From the NCBI RefSeq assembly GCF_015680405.1, contig NZ_JADLJS010000048.1:1-33417 (forward strand): DNA of 33,417 nucleotides. Reading direction: 5' to 3'. Position 1 is the stretch's first letter; every line of letters begins with the position of its first letter. Below, piece by piece: positions 1 through 7,608 of the stretch. The translations under genes and the position numbers were made by a program. This DNA comes from Pseudomonas pudica. GTDB taxonomy: Bacteria > Pseudomonadota > Gammaproteobacteria > Pseudomonadales > Pseudomonadaceae. The notes below the pieces were generated by a model. That model searched no databases. It worked only from the letters and a program-made list of their open reading frames with translations, and was not told the DNA's origin.

Positions 1-2
1 CA

Positions 3-85
3 GCGGCCCCAGCAATATTCGCCGTGACGCGAAAATCCTGGGGCCGCTCTGCGGCCCTTTCGCGACACAAGGCCGCTCCCACAAG
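3..85. repeat. Intergenic inverted repeat, P. putida type
   Basis: Bases 3-12 and 38-47 are perfect inverted copies (GCGGCCCCAG / CTGGGGCCGC). They are followed by a half-copy of the 'aggccgctcccacaag' repeat (68-83) that recurs elsewhere in the window. It lies downstream of the sugar dehydrogenase stop and could act as a transcription barrier; that role is inferred. Confidence 0.5.
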
Positions 86-97
86 TACTGTACTGTG

Positions 98-1249
98 TCA
101 GGTGCCGTCGCCCAGGCCTACCTTGAGCAACGCGCCGTCCTTGTCATCTGTCAGCACATACAGGTAACCGTCCGGCCCCACCCGTACATCGCGGATACGC
201 GCCTTCAGCTCCCCCAGCAAACGCTCTTCATGCACCACTCTGTCGCCATCCAGCTGCAGGCGGATCAGCTCCTGAGTGGCCAGCGCGCCAATGAACAGGT
301 TATGGTCCCAGGCCTTGAACGTGGGGCTGTCGTAGAATGCCATGCCGCTGATGCCCGGCGACTTCTCCCATACATGGTGCGGGTCGACCATACCCTGCAC
401 ATGCTTGCCCTCGGCCTCGGGAATCGGCAGCAACGAGTAGTTGATGCCGTGGGTCGCAATCGGCCAGCCATAGTTCTTGCCGGGCTCGGGAATGTTGATC
501 TCGTCACCACCGCGCGGGCCGTGCTCGTGGGTCCACAGCTTGCCGGTCCAGGGGTTGAGTGCGGCGCCTTGCTGGTTGCGGTGGCCGAACGACCAGATCT
601 CCGGCCGCACGTTGTCCTTGCCGACAAAGGGGTTGTCCCTGGGCACTTCGCCGTCCGGCAAGATACGCACGATCTTGCCTTGCAGCTTGTCCAGGTCCTG
701 GGCGGTCGGGCGCTGGTTGTTCTCGCCGAGGGCAATGAACAGGTAGCCGTCGCGGTCGAACACCAGGCGCGAGCCGAAGTGGTTGCCCTCCGACAGCTTG
801 GGCTGCTGGCGGAAGATGACGTTGAAGTTCTCCAGCCGGGCGCGGTCCTGGGACAACTGGCCACGGCCGACCGCCGTACCAGCCTTGCCGTCACTGCCCT
901 CTTCGGCATACGACAGGTAGACGGTGCGGTCCTTGGCGAACTCCGGCGACAGCACCACATCCAGCAGGCCGCCCTGGCCCTCGGCCCAGACCTTGGGCAC
1001 ACCGCTGATCGGCGGCCCGACCTTGCCTTCGGCATTGACCACCCGCAAGTTGCCGGCGCGCTCGGTGACCAGCATGTCCTTGCCGCCAGGCAGGAACGCC
1101 AGGGCCCAGGGGTTGCGCAGGCCGTCGGCCACTGTGCTGACGGTCAGGCTGCCTTCTTCACTGCGAAACTGCTGTTCGGCCGCCGCCTGCGCCAGCAGGG
1201 GCAGGAGTGCGGCGGCGGTCAAGGTTACCAGCCAGGGTGCTCGAAGCAT
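98..1249 (-). CDS. Periplasmic PQQ-dependent sugar (aldose) dehydrogenase, YliI/Asd type
   Basis: A 383-residue protein with a signal peptide (hydrophobic stretch, cleavage likely after AQA near residue 22), then a six-bladed beta-propeller of the glucose/sorbosone dehydrogenase family. Family hallmarks are visible: LRNPWALAFLPGG, SEGNHFGSRLVFDRDGYLF, FGHRNQQG and HGPRGGDEINI. The length is close to E. coli YliI (about 370). Homologues use PQQ and Ca2+ to oxidise aldoses in the periplasm and pass electrons to the respiratory chain; the true substrate here is unknown. The start at 1249 is preceded by AGGA at good spacing; the frame stays open further upstream, but that part overlaps the small gene before it and lacks a ribosome site. 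It lies 23 bp downstream of the small exported protein gene, probably in one operon. Confidence 0.85.
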   Translation of the reverse strand: MLRAPWLVTLTAAALLPLLAQAAAEQQFRSEEGSLTVSTVADGLRNPWALAFLPGGKDMLVTERAGNLRVVNAEGKVGPPISGVPKVWAEGQGGLLDVVLSPEFAKDRTVYLSYAEEGSDGKAGTAVGRGQLSQDRARLENFNVIFRQQPKLSEGNHFGSRLVFDRDGYLFIALGENNQRPTAQDLDKLQGKIVRILPDGEVPRDNPFVGKDNVRPEIWSFGHRNQQGAALNPWTGKLWTHEHGPRGGDEINIPEPGKNYGWPIATHGINYSLLPIPEAEGKHVQGMVDPHHVWEKSPGISGMAFYDSPTFKAWDHNLFIGALATQELIRLQLDGDRVVHEERLLGELKARIRDVRVGPDGYLYVLTDDKDGALLKVGLGDGT

Positions 1250-1272
1250 GCAGGATTCCTTTCGTAGGGCGC

Positions 1273-1590
1273 TCATGGCGCGCGCGGGTTGCCCCGGGGT
1301 GGTCGGGTTGGCTCCAGGTTCGGGGTTTGCTGCTGGCGGCGCAGGTTGTCGCCATTGCCGATGCCTCGGTTGTCCAGGGTGGGCGTGCGCTGGTACGGGT
1401 CGGTGGACGGGCCGCGCACGGGTGGTGCAGCCGGCATGCTGCCCTGGCGGCTGTTGGGGTTGGCACGCTGGATCGGGCTGTTGTAGGGGTTGTTGTTGCC
1501 GGCGGCGAGTTGCAATGGCGGCGCGGGTGCCGCTTGCGCGGGCAGGCACAGCACCAGGCCGAGGGCCAGGATGGGCAAGGTTGGGGTCAT
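1273..1590 (-). CDS. Small exported Pro/Asn/Arg-rich hypothetical protein
   Basis: A 105-residue protein. Residues 1-20 form a clear signal peptide ending in AQA; the rest is low complexity, rich in Pro, Asn, Gln and Arg (for example NNNPYNSP, RRQQQTPN), probably disordered in the periplasm. There is no catalytic motif and I do not recognise a named family. A very strong ribosome site (AGGAGGTG, 4 bp before the ATG at 1590) argues that it is truly translated. It immediately precedes the sugar dehydrogenase on the same strand, so co-expression is likely; a role linked to that enzyme is only a guess. Confidence 0.7.
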   Translation of the reverse strand: MTPTLPILALGLVLCLPAQAAPAPPLQLAAGNNNPYNSPIQRANPNSRQGSMPAAPPVRGPSTDPYQRTPTLDNRGIGNGDNLRRQQQTPNLEPTRPPRGNPRAP

Positions 1591-1704
1591 GCTTCACCTC
1601 CTGTACGAAAATGCCGCGCCTGGTGGGTTTGATAGCCTAAGGCGCGAAGGGTTCGCGGCAAAAGTGTGAATGCGGGTGGAGATGATTCCTGATGTTTCAG
1701 TATG

Positions 1705-1763
1705 GGCCCATTCGCAGCACAAGGCCGCTTCCTGCAGGAGCAGCCTTGTGCTGCGAATGGGCC
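1705..1763. repeat. Long near-perfect palindrome downstream of the agmatinase gene
   Basis: The 21-bp arms 1705-1725 and 1743-1763 are perfect inverted copies, and the 17-bp centre is itself nearly symmetrical around TCCTGCAGGA. The transcript would form a hairpin of almost 60 nt. The arm core (TTCGCAGCACAAGGC) recurs in the repeat at 17.3 kb. It lies just past the stop of the agmatinase-like gene and may end or protect that transcript. Confidence 0.8.
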
Positions 1764-1779
1764 GCAAAGCGGCCCCAGG

Positions 1780-2745
1780 TTACTGCCCCTTGTCCACCTT
1801 GTGCCGCGCCGCATACAGGCACAGCATTTCCATCGCCAGCGTGGCCCCGGCCAGCGCGGTGATGTCGGCATGGTCATAGGCCGGCGCCACCTCCACCAGG
1901 TCCATACCCACCAGGTTGATGCCGCGCAGCCCGCCGAGGATCTCCAGCGCCTGCACCGTGCTCAGCCCGCCGCACACCGGTGTGCCGGTACCGGGCGCAT
2001 AGGCCGGGTCGAGGCAGTCGATATCGAAGGTCAGGTACACCGGCCGCTCGCCCACCCGCTGGCGAATGGCCGCGATCACCGCCTCGGTGCCCTGCCGGTG
2101 CACCTGGCGGGCGTCGAGGATGGCAAAGCCCTGGCTGTCGTCATTGGTGGTGCGCAGGCCGATCTGCACCGAGCTGGCCGGGTCCACCAGGCCTTCGCGG
2201 GCGGCGTGCCAGAACATGGTGCCGTGGTCGATGCGCTGGCCTTCCTCGTCCGGCCAGGTATCGCTGTGCGCATCGAAATGGATCAGCGCCAGCGGGCCAT
2301 GGCGGTGGGCATGGGCCTTGAGCAGCGGGTAGCTGATGAAGTGGTCGCCACCCAGGGTGAGCATGGCGCAGCCTGCTTGCAGAATATGCGTGGCATGGGC
2401 CTCGATGCTGTCTGGGACCGACTGCGGGGTGCCGCTGTCGAAGGCGCAATCGCCATAGTCGATCACCGCCAGGTGGTCGAACGGGTCGAACGCCCAGGGC
2501 CAGTGCCGGGCCCAGGCCTGCTGCACCGAGGCGGCGCGGATTGCCCGCGGGCCGAAGCGCGCACCGGGGCGGTTGCTGGTGGCAGTATCGAACGGCACAC
2601 CACTGACCACCACGTCGACGCCACGCAGGTCGCGGCTGTAGCGGCGGCGAGAGAAACTGGTAATGCCGGCGTAGGTACTTTCCGCAGCGGTACCATACAG
2701 GCTGTCGCGGGTCATGGCCTGGTCGTTGTTTGCGGCTTGCTCCAC
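1780..2745 (-). CDS. speB: Agmatinase-family (ureohydrolase) enzyme
   Basis: A 321-residue arginase/agmatinase superfamily protein. Binuclear manganese ligands are all visible: GGDH (residues 132-135), FDAHSD (157-162) and DIDCLDP (241-247). The family hydrolyses agmatine to putrescine and urea, or related guanidino compounds. Agmatinase fits best given the polyamine-type binding protein gene 25 bp upstream on the same strand, but pseudomonads have several paralogues (guanidinobutyrase, guanidinopropionase), so the substrate is not certain. The start is GTG at 2745 with GGAG 7 bp upstream; an internal ATG ten codons later lacks such a site. Probably co-transcribed with the binding protein and controlled by the divergent LysR regulator. 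Confidence 0.85.
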   Translation of the reverse strand: MEQAANNDQAMTRDSLYGTAAESTYAGITSFSRRRYSRDLRGVDVVVSGVPFDTATSNRPGARFGPRAIRAASVQQAWARHWPWAFDPFDHLAVIDYGDCAFDSGTPQSVPDSIEAHATHILQAGCAMLTLGGDHFISYPLLKAHAHRHGPLALIHFDAHSDTWPDEEGQRIDHGTMFWHAAREGLVDPASSVQIGLRTTNDDSQGFAILDARQVHRQGTEAVIAAIRQRVGERPVYLTFDIDCLDPAYAPGTGTPVCGGLSTVQALEILGGLRGINLVGMDLVEVAPAYDHADITALAGATLAMEMLCLYAARHKVDKGQ

Positions 2746-2770
2746 GGTCGGGCTCCTTTGTCGTTATTGG

Positions 2771-3850
2771 TTACTGGCGGCTGCGGAACGCGGTCCACAG
2801 GCGGTTGCGCTGGCGCAGGTCGGCCAGGGCCATGCTGCGGTCGGCATACAGGCGCTGGCGCACCGCGGCCGGCGGGTAGATGTCCGGGTCGTTGCGCACC
2901 GCTTCGTCCACCAGCGGCGTGGCCGCCTGGTTGGCGTTGGCGAAGAACAGCGTGTTGGTCAGCGCGGCCACCGACTCGGGCTTGAGCATGAAGGTGATGA
3001 ACGCCCGCGCGGCCTCGGGGTGCGGGGCATCCTTGGGAATGACCAGGTTGTCCTGCCACACCAGCGTGCCTTCGCGGGGGATGCGGTAGATCAGCTCGAA
3101 CGGCTTGCCGGCGCGGCGCGCCTGGTCGGCGGCCATCGCCGCATCACCGTTGTAGGTCAGCGCCAGGCACACGCTACCGTTGGCCAGGTCGCTGATCTGC
3201 CGGCCATTGGCGACGTAGCTGATCGACGGCTGCAGCTGGCTCAGCAGGTTCTGCGCGGCGGCCAGGTCGCCCTTGTCCTGGCTGTAAGGGTCCTTGCCCA
3301 GGTAATTCAGGGCCACGCCGATCACCTCCTGCGGCGAGTCGGGCATGGCGATGCCGCAGTCCTTCAGCCGGCTGGCGTACTCGGGCTTGAACAGCAGGTC
3401 GAGGCTGTCCAGCGGCACATCCCCCAGGCGCTGGCGCACCGCCTCCACATTCACCCCCAGGCCCAGGGTGCCCCAGGTGTAGGGCACGGCATGGCGGTTG
3501 CCGGGGTCGGCCTCGGCGAGCTTGGCCAGCAGATCCTTGTCGAGGTTGGCATAGCCGGGCATGGCCTGGGGGTCGAGCGGCTGCAGGGCGTTGGCCTTGA
3601 GCGCCCGGGCCAGTACCGCCGACGACGGCACCACCACGTCATAGCCGCTGCCACCGGTCAGCAGCTTGGTTTCCAGCACTTCGGTGGTGTCGAAGGTGTC
3701 GTAGCGCACCTTGTAGCCGGTTTCCTGCTCGAAGCGCTGGAGGGTTTGCGGGGCGACATAGTCGGCCCAGCTGTAGAGGTTGACGACCTTTTCTTCAGCC
3801 TGCAGCGGCAAGGCCAGGACCAGGGACAGCAGGCACAACGATCGACGCAT
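2771..3850 (-). CDS. Polyamine-type ABC transporter periplasmic binding protein (PotF/SpuD-like)
   Basis: A 359-residue exported solute-binding protein. Residues 1-18 form a signal peptide (MRRSLCLLSLVLALPLQA). The mature part begins KVVNLYSWADYVAPQTL, the usual PotD/PotF opening, and carries YDVVVPSS and a PYTWGTLGLGVN segment typical of putrescine/spermidine binders. The ATG at 3850 is chosen because a GAGG motif sits 8 bp upstream; the possible GTG at 3859 lies inside that ribosome site. No permease or ATPase genes are adjacent, so it either shares another transporter's membrane components or has a sensory role. It lies 25 bp upstream of the agmatinase gene, which supports a putrescine- or agmatine-related ligand. 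Confidence 0.85.
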   Translation of the reverse strand: MRRSLCLLSLVLALPLQAEEKVVNLYSWADYVAPQTLQRFEQETGYKVRYDTFDTTEVLETKLLTGGSGYDVVVPSSAVLARALKANALQPLDPQAMPGYANLDKDLLAKLAEADPGNRHAVPYTWGTLGLGVNVEAVRQRLGDVPLDSLDLLFKPEYASRLKDCGIAMPDSPQEVIGVALNYLGKDPYSQDKGDLAAAQNLLSQLQPSISYVANGRQISDLANGSVCLALTYNGDAAMAADQARRAGKPFELIYRIPREGTLVWQDNLVIPKDAPHPEAARAFITFMLKPESVAALTNTLFFANANQAATPLVDEAVRNDPDIYPPAAVRQRLYADRSMALADLRQRNRLWTAFRSRQ

Positions 3851-3903
3851 GGCGGACACCTCGGCAAATGGGTGGATGCCGCGAGCATGCCAGCCGGGTT
3901 ACA

Positions 3904-3927
3904 TTGCAGGAATGGCAAGTTTGCAAA
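3904..3927. promoter_or_regulatory. Candidate LysR-regulator binding region
   Basis: The divergent intergenic region between the binding protein and LysR genes has a dyad TTGC-N7-GCAA (3904-3918), which contains a T-N11-A LysR-type core, followed by a perfect TTTGCAAA palindrome (3920-3927). Placement and symmetry fit autoregulation and control of the divergent operon; no direct proof. Confidence 0.3.
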
Positions 3928-3952
3928 GCTGACATTCATCAGGAGCAATGTA

Positions 3953-4843
3953 ATGCTCGGACAAGTTCACGACCCCGACCTGCAACTGCTGCGGCTGTTC
4001 GTCACTGTAGTCGAGGCCGGGGGCTTCAGCGCCGCACAAGGCGTGCTGGGCCTGAGCCAGCCCACCATCAGCCAGCGCATGGCGCAGCTGGAAGCGCGGC
4101 TGGGCTACCGCCTGTGCAGCCGCGGCAAGGGTGGCTTTCACCTGACGGAAAAAGGCGCGTTGTTGCTGGACGCCGCCCGTGGGTTGCTGCTGAACATCGA
4201 ACAGTTTCGCCAGCAGGCCAATGGCGTTGCCGGGCGGCTGCTGGGGACCGTGCGCATAGGCATGGCGGAGAACCAGGACAAGGCGGTAAGCCTGAAGCTG
4301 GCAGCGGCCATTGCGGCGTTTCGCAGGCGCGAGGAGGCGGTGCAGCTGGAGCTGATCAGTGCGCCACCGGCAGAGCTGGAGCGGTTGTTGCTGGAACAGC
4401 GGCTGGATTACGCCATCAGCTACTTTTCCGGCAACCAGGCAGCCTTCGATTACCAGCCGCTGTTCGAGGAGCGGCAACGGCTGTATTGCGGCAAGGGGCA
4501 TGTGCTGTTCGGTGAGGCTGGCGTTGGGCGGGAGCGGTTGCTGGCGATGGACCAGGTGCGCCATCCGTACCGGTTGCTCAAGGGCGGCGAGCCGTTCCAG
4601 AGCCAGCGCAGCATGGCGGTGGCGGAGCAGATCGAGAGCGTGCTGACGTTCATTCTGTCGGGGCGGCATATTGGCTATCTGCCATGCCATTGCGCGCAGG
4701 GGTGGGAGACTGAGGGGATGTTGTGGGCGCTGGACCCTGGGCTGGACTTTGTGGTGCCGTTTACCCTGGCCAGGCACCGGGCGCAGGCGGTTGGCGAGGC
4801 ACAGCAGGCGTTTGCGCAGGATTTGCTGGCGGCGTTTGCCTGA
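3953..4843 (+). CDS. LysR-family transcriptional regulator
   Basis: A 296-residue LysR-type protein. An N-terminal winged helix-turn-helix (about residues 6-65) has the family pattern LLRLFVTVVEAGGFSAAQ, then LSQPTISQRMAQLEARLG. The remainder is the substrate-binding-like effector domain. The ATG at 3953 has AGGAG 7 bp upstream. Transcribed divergently from the binding protein/agmatinase operon, which is the classic layout for a LysR regulator and its target. The likely signal is a polyamine or guanidino compound (inferred from context only). Confidence 0.85.
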   Translation: MLGQVHDPDLQLLRLFVTVVEAGGFSAAQGVLGLSQPTISQRMAQLEARLGYRLCSRGKGGFHLTEKGALLLDAARGLLLNIEQFRQQANGVAGRLLGTVRIGMAENQDKAVSLKLAAAIAAFRRREEAVQLELISAPPAELERLLLEQRLDYAISYFSGNQAAFDYQPLFEERQRLYCGKGHVLFGEAGVGRERLLAMDQVRHPYRLLKGGEPFQSQRSMAVAEQIESVLTFILSGRHIGYLPCHCAQGWETEGMLWALDPGLDFVVPFTLARHRAQAVGEAQQAFAQDLLAAFA

Positions 4844-4846
4844 ACC

Positions 4847-4940
4847 GGCCTCTTCGCGGGCAAACCCGCTCCCACAGGGTTCTCACACAGCCTGAGGGCT
4901 GCGCCGTGCCTGTGGGAGCGGGTTTACCCGCGAAGAGGCC
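4847..4940. repeat. Paired inverted REP-like element between convergent genes
   Basis: The 32-bp arms 4847-4878 and 4909-4940 are inverted copies with about one mismatch; the arm begins GGCCTCTTCGCGGG and ends CTCCCACAGG. It sits between the stops of the LysR gene (4843) and iutA (4958), the favoured site for such elements in P. putida. It may form a hairpin in both transcripts. Confidence 0.85.
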
Positions 4941-4957
4941 AGGACAGACGACACCCA

Positions 4958-7393
4958 TCAGTAAGCCATGCTCCAGGTCAGGGTGTAGGTACGTCCGCGC
5001 CCCTGGTAGTCATACAGGTACGCCGGCCCGTAGGTCGGTGAGTAGAACAGCGTCGCACGCTGCCCCCAGACCGTGCTGTACTGCTTGTCCAGCAGGTTCT
5101 GGATGCCGGCGCTGAAGGTGCCGAAGCCGGTGTCCTGGCTGCCCAGCAGGTCGAAGGTGGTATAGCCGTCGATCTCGTGGTCGGCATCGTCCTTCAGGCT
5201 GAAGGCATGGTTGGCCTGCAGCCGCGCACTGCGGCCATCGCCCTTCCAGCCAACGAAAGCGGTAGCCTTGGACAGCGAGGCATAGCGGGCATCGCGCTTG
5301 ATCCAGCCGCCATCCGCGTCCTCTTCCTCGGAGCGGGTCAGGTGCAGGGTGCCGCCGGCTTCCCAGCCGGTCTGGAAGTGCCGGGTCAAAGCGCCTTCAA
5401 AACCGAAGTCGCGGCTTTTCTGGTCTTCCACATTGATGGTCAGCGTCTGCGAATCGACGTTGATGATCTTGTCCGACCAGATGTAGTACAGCGCCGCCTG
5501 GGCATCCCAGTCCAGGTCGGCATAGCGCCAGCCCAGCTCCACCTGGCGGCTCTTGATGCCAGCCAGTGGGTTGTCGGCCACGCTCAGGCCGGGCTTGCCG
5601 TAGTACTTGGCCGGGTCGGGCAAGTCGAAGCCTTCGCCGTAGTTGGTCCATACCTGGTGGCCATTCTTGAAGTCGTAGATGGCACCCACGTTGAACAGGT
5701 TGACCTGGTAATCGTTGCTGCCACCGGGCACACCCTTGAAGTCGCTGACGTCCACGTCCATCTGCTGGCGCCTGGCGCCGCCGGACAGGGTCAGGTTATC
5801 GGTGGCATGCCAGTCCAGCTGGGCGTATACCGACACGCCATCGACCCGGTAGCTGGGGTAGCGTGCGGCCTTGCTTTCCTTTTCCAGCTCCAGGCCACCC
5901 GACTCGGACGACGTCTGGGCGTTGAAGGTGGTCTGCTCGGCGTTGAAGCGCTCGCGGTCCAGGTCGACGCCGTAGGTCAGCTTCAGCGCGTCCCACTGCT
6001 TGGCGAACAGGCCCTTGAGGCTGGTGACTTCGAAGTTCTGCTGCGAGGCGGCAAAGTACACCCCGCGCGAGCCGGTGGGCGTGGCGCGGTTGTAGTACGG
6101 GAACGGGTAGAAGTTGTCGTCTTCCTTGCGGTACGAGGCCTGCAGGTAGAAGTCCTGGCCCAGCACGTCGGTGTGGTGGTAGTTGGCGTTGAGCAGCAGG
6201 CGCCGGGTGCGCGGCTCCAGGTCCGACGAGTAGCCGCTGCGCAGCTCGGCGTCTTCCAGGTCGGAGGGGGCGTTGTAGTTCAGGTTGGGGAAGTAGATGC
6301 CGGTGCTGCCGTGGTTGCCCGAGTCATAGTACTGAGCCAACAGGTCGAGGCTCTGCTGGTCGTTCAGCTGCATCCCCAAGGTGCCGAGCACGTCGATGGT
6401 GCGGTTGTACTGCAGGTCGGTCTGGGTGTTGTCGATGAAGATCTGGTCGCCGGCACCGTCGTAGAAGGCTTCGTTCTGCTCGCCGGAAACCCCCAGCCGG
6501 GCATTGAACCGCTCGTTGCCGCCACTGATCGACTGGGCGAAGCGGGTGGCCAGGTCATCGCTGTTGTTGAAGCCGCTGCTGGCACCGAGCTGGGTCTCGA
6601 AGCGCGCCGGGCCGGGTTCGCCCTTCTTGGTCACGATGTTGATGATGCCGCCGGTGGCGCCGCCGCCGTAGATGGCACTGGCGCCAGACAGCACTTCGAC
6701 GCGCTCGACATTGAACGGCGAAATGCTGTCGAACTGGCGCGACAGGCCGCGCGAGCTGTTCTGGCTGACCCCGTCGATCATCACCAGCACGTTGCGCCCG
6801 CGCATGTTCTGGCCGTAGTTGGTGCGCCCTTCCGGTGCCAGGTCGAGGCCTGGCACCAGCTTGCCGATGGCTTCCTTCAGGCTGACACCGCTATCGATCT
6901 GCTCGCGCAGCTGCTGCTGGTCGACCACCCACACGGTGCCGGGGATTTCGCTGATCGCGGTGCTGGTGCGCGAGGCCACGCTCACCTCGATCGGCTTGAG
7001 GTTGACCGCCTGCGGCGCGGCGTCGGCCTTGCGCAGGGTCACCGTGCGGGCGTCGCTGAAGTGCCAGCTTATGCCGCTGCCGGCCAGCAACTGCTGCAGG
7101 GCCTGCTCGATGCTGTAGCTACCCTGCAAGGCCGGGCTGGCCTGGCCGGCGACGTCGCCAGTGGTGTACAGCAGGTGCAGGCCGGCCTGGTCGGCGAAGG
7201 TGGTCAGGGCCTGGTCCAGCGACTGGGCCGGCAGGTCGAGCTGGACCTGACGGGCCTGGGTCTGGGCCTGTTCGGTGGCGGTCGAGGCAAACGCCTGCAG
7301 CGGGCCGACCAGCATGGCCAGGGCACTGCAGGACATCAGGGCATGGTGAAGTGGACCGCGACGGCGGTGCGAAGGCTTGAGCATCAGAGGCAC
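4958..7393 (-). CDS. iutA: TonB-dependent ferric aerobactin-type receptor with N-terminal signalling domain
   Basis: An 811-residue outer-membrane receptor. After a signal sequence comes a secretin/TonB short N-terminal (STN) signalling domain (about residues 50-120: VQLDLPAQSLDQALTTFADQ), then a plug domain (about 135-250) and a 22-strand beta-barrel ending in Tyr. Plug and C-terminus resemble enterobacterial IutA as I remember it (RTNYGQNMRGR, GATGGIINIVTKKG, TVWGQRATLFYSPTYGPA, YDYQGRGRTY). E. coli IutA lacks the STN domain, so this version both transports and signals. Start: GTG at 7393 has AGGA 9 bp upstream; TTG at 7411 overlaps that region and ATG at 7384 is too far from it. It lies downstream of iutY on the same strand, which fits activation by the IutY sigma domain when ferri-aerobactin binds. 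Confidence 0.9.
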   Translation of the reverse strand: MPLMLKPSHRRRGPLHHALMSCSALAMLVGPLQAFASTATEQAQTQARQVQLDLPAQSLDQALTTFADQAGLHLLYTTGDVAGQASPALQGSYSIEQALQQLLAGSGISWHFSDARTVTLRKADAAPQAVNLKPIEVSVASRTSTAISEIPGTVWVVDQQQLREQIDSGVSLKEAIGKLVPGLDLAPEGRTNYGQNMRGRNVLVMIDGVSQNSSRGLSRQFDSISPFNVERVEVLSGASAIYGGGATGGIINIVTKKGEPGPARFETQLGASSGFNNSDDLATRFAQSISGGNERFNARLGVSGEQNEAFYDGAGDQIFIDNTQTDLQYNRTIDVLGTLGMQLNDQQSLDLLAQYYDSGNHGSTGIYFPNLNYNAPSDLEDAELRSGYSSDLEPRTRRLLLNANYHHTDVLGQDFYLQASYRKEDDNFYPFPYYNRATPTGSRGVYFAASQQNFEVTSLKGLFAKQWDALKLTYGVDLDRERFNAEQTTFNAQTSSESGGLELEKESKAARYPSYRVDGVSVYAQLDWHATDNLTLSGGARRQQMDVDVSDFKGVPGGSNDYQVNLFNVGAIYDFKNGHQVWTNYGEGFDLPDPAKYYGKPGLSVADNPLAGIKSRQVELGWRYADLDWDAQAALYYIWSDKIINVDSQTLTINVEDQKSRDFGFEGALTRHFQTGWEAGGTLHLTRSEEEDADGGWIKRDARYASLSKATAFVGWKGDGRSARLQANHAFSLKDDADHEIDGYTTFDLLGSQDTGFGTFSAGIQNLLDKQYSTVWGQRATLFYSPTYGPAYLYDYQGRGRTYTLTWSMAY

Positions 7394-7414
7394 GAATGAG
7401 CTTCCTGACAAGTC

Positions 7415-7433
7415 GTAAATGAGAATGGGTTGC
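7415..7433 (-). promoter_or_regulatory. Weak Fur-box-like sequence before iutA
   Basis: GTAAATGAGAATGGGTTGC matches the 19-bp Fur consensus at about 11 of 19 positions, mostly in one half. It is directly upstream of the iutA start. Weak evidence, since control could act entirely through iutY. Confidence 0.25.
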
Positions 7434-7449
7434 TGATCAGTCCCACTAC

Positions 7450-7474
7450 GACGATCTGGCTGGCAGGAACTTGC
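7450..7474 (-). promoter_or_regulatory. iutA: Candidate ECF (IutY-type) promoter for iutA
   Basis: Reading the minus strand, GCAAGT (7474-7469), 15 bp, then CGTC (7453-7450). Iron-starvation sigma factors of the FecI group commonly use a GGAAAT-like -35 and a CGTC -10. The position about 60 bp before the iutA start is suitable. Assignment rests on motif and context only. Confidence 0.35.
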
Positions 7475-7494
7475 AGTGCAAAATAAAAAATTTT

Positions 7495-7604
7495 CCTGTG
7501 CCGGCCTCTTCGCGGCTAAAGCCGCTCCTACAGGATCTCCACAGCCTTCCAGACCTGTGCAGTACCTGTGGGAGCGGCTTCAGCCGCGAAGAGGCCGGCA
7601 CAGG
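7495..7604. repeat. Paired inverted REP-like element between iutY and iutA
   Basis: The 40-bp arms 7495-7534 and 7565-7604 are inverted copies with only two or three mismatches (outer part CCTGTGCCGGCCTCTTCGCG). It lies five bases past the iutY stop and upstream of the iutA promoter region, so it may separate the two transcription units. Confidence 0.85.
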
Positions 7605-7608
7605 CGAA

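Noticed and set aside
2714..3952. Long upstream extension of the LysR frame
   Set aside because: It overlaps the agmatinase and binding protein genes in antisense; the LysR fold starts right at the ATG at 3953, which has its own ribosome site.
5177..7399. A 740-codon plus-strand frame opposite iutA
   Set aside because: iutA is unmistakable on the minus strand; this frame shows only repetitive Val/Gly/Ala sequence.
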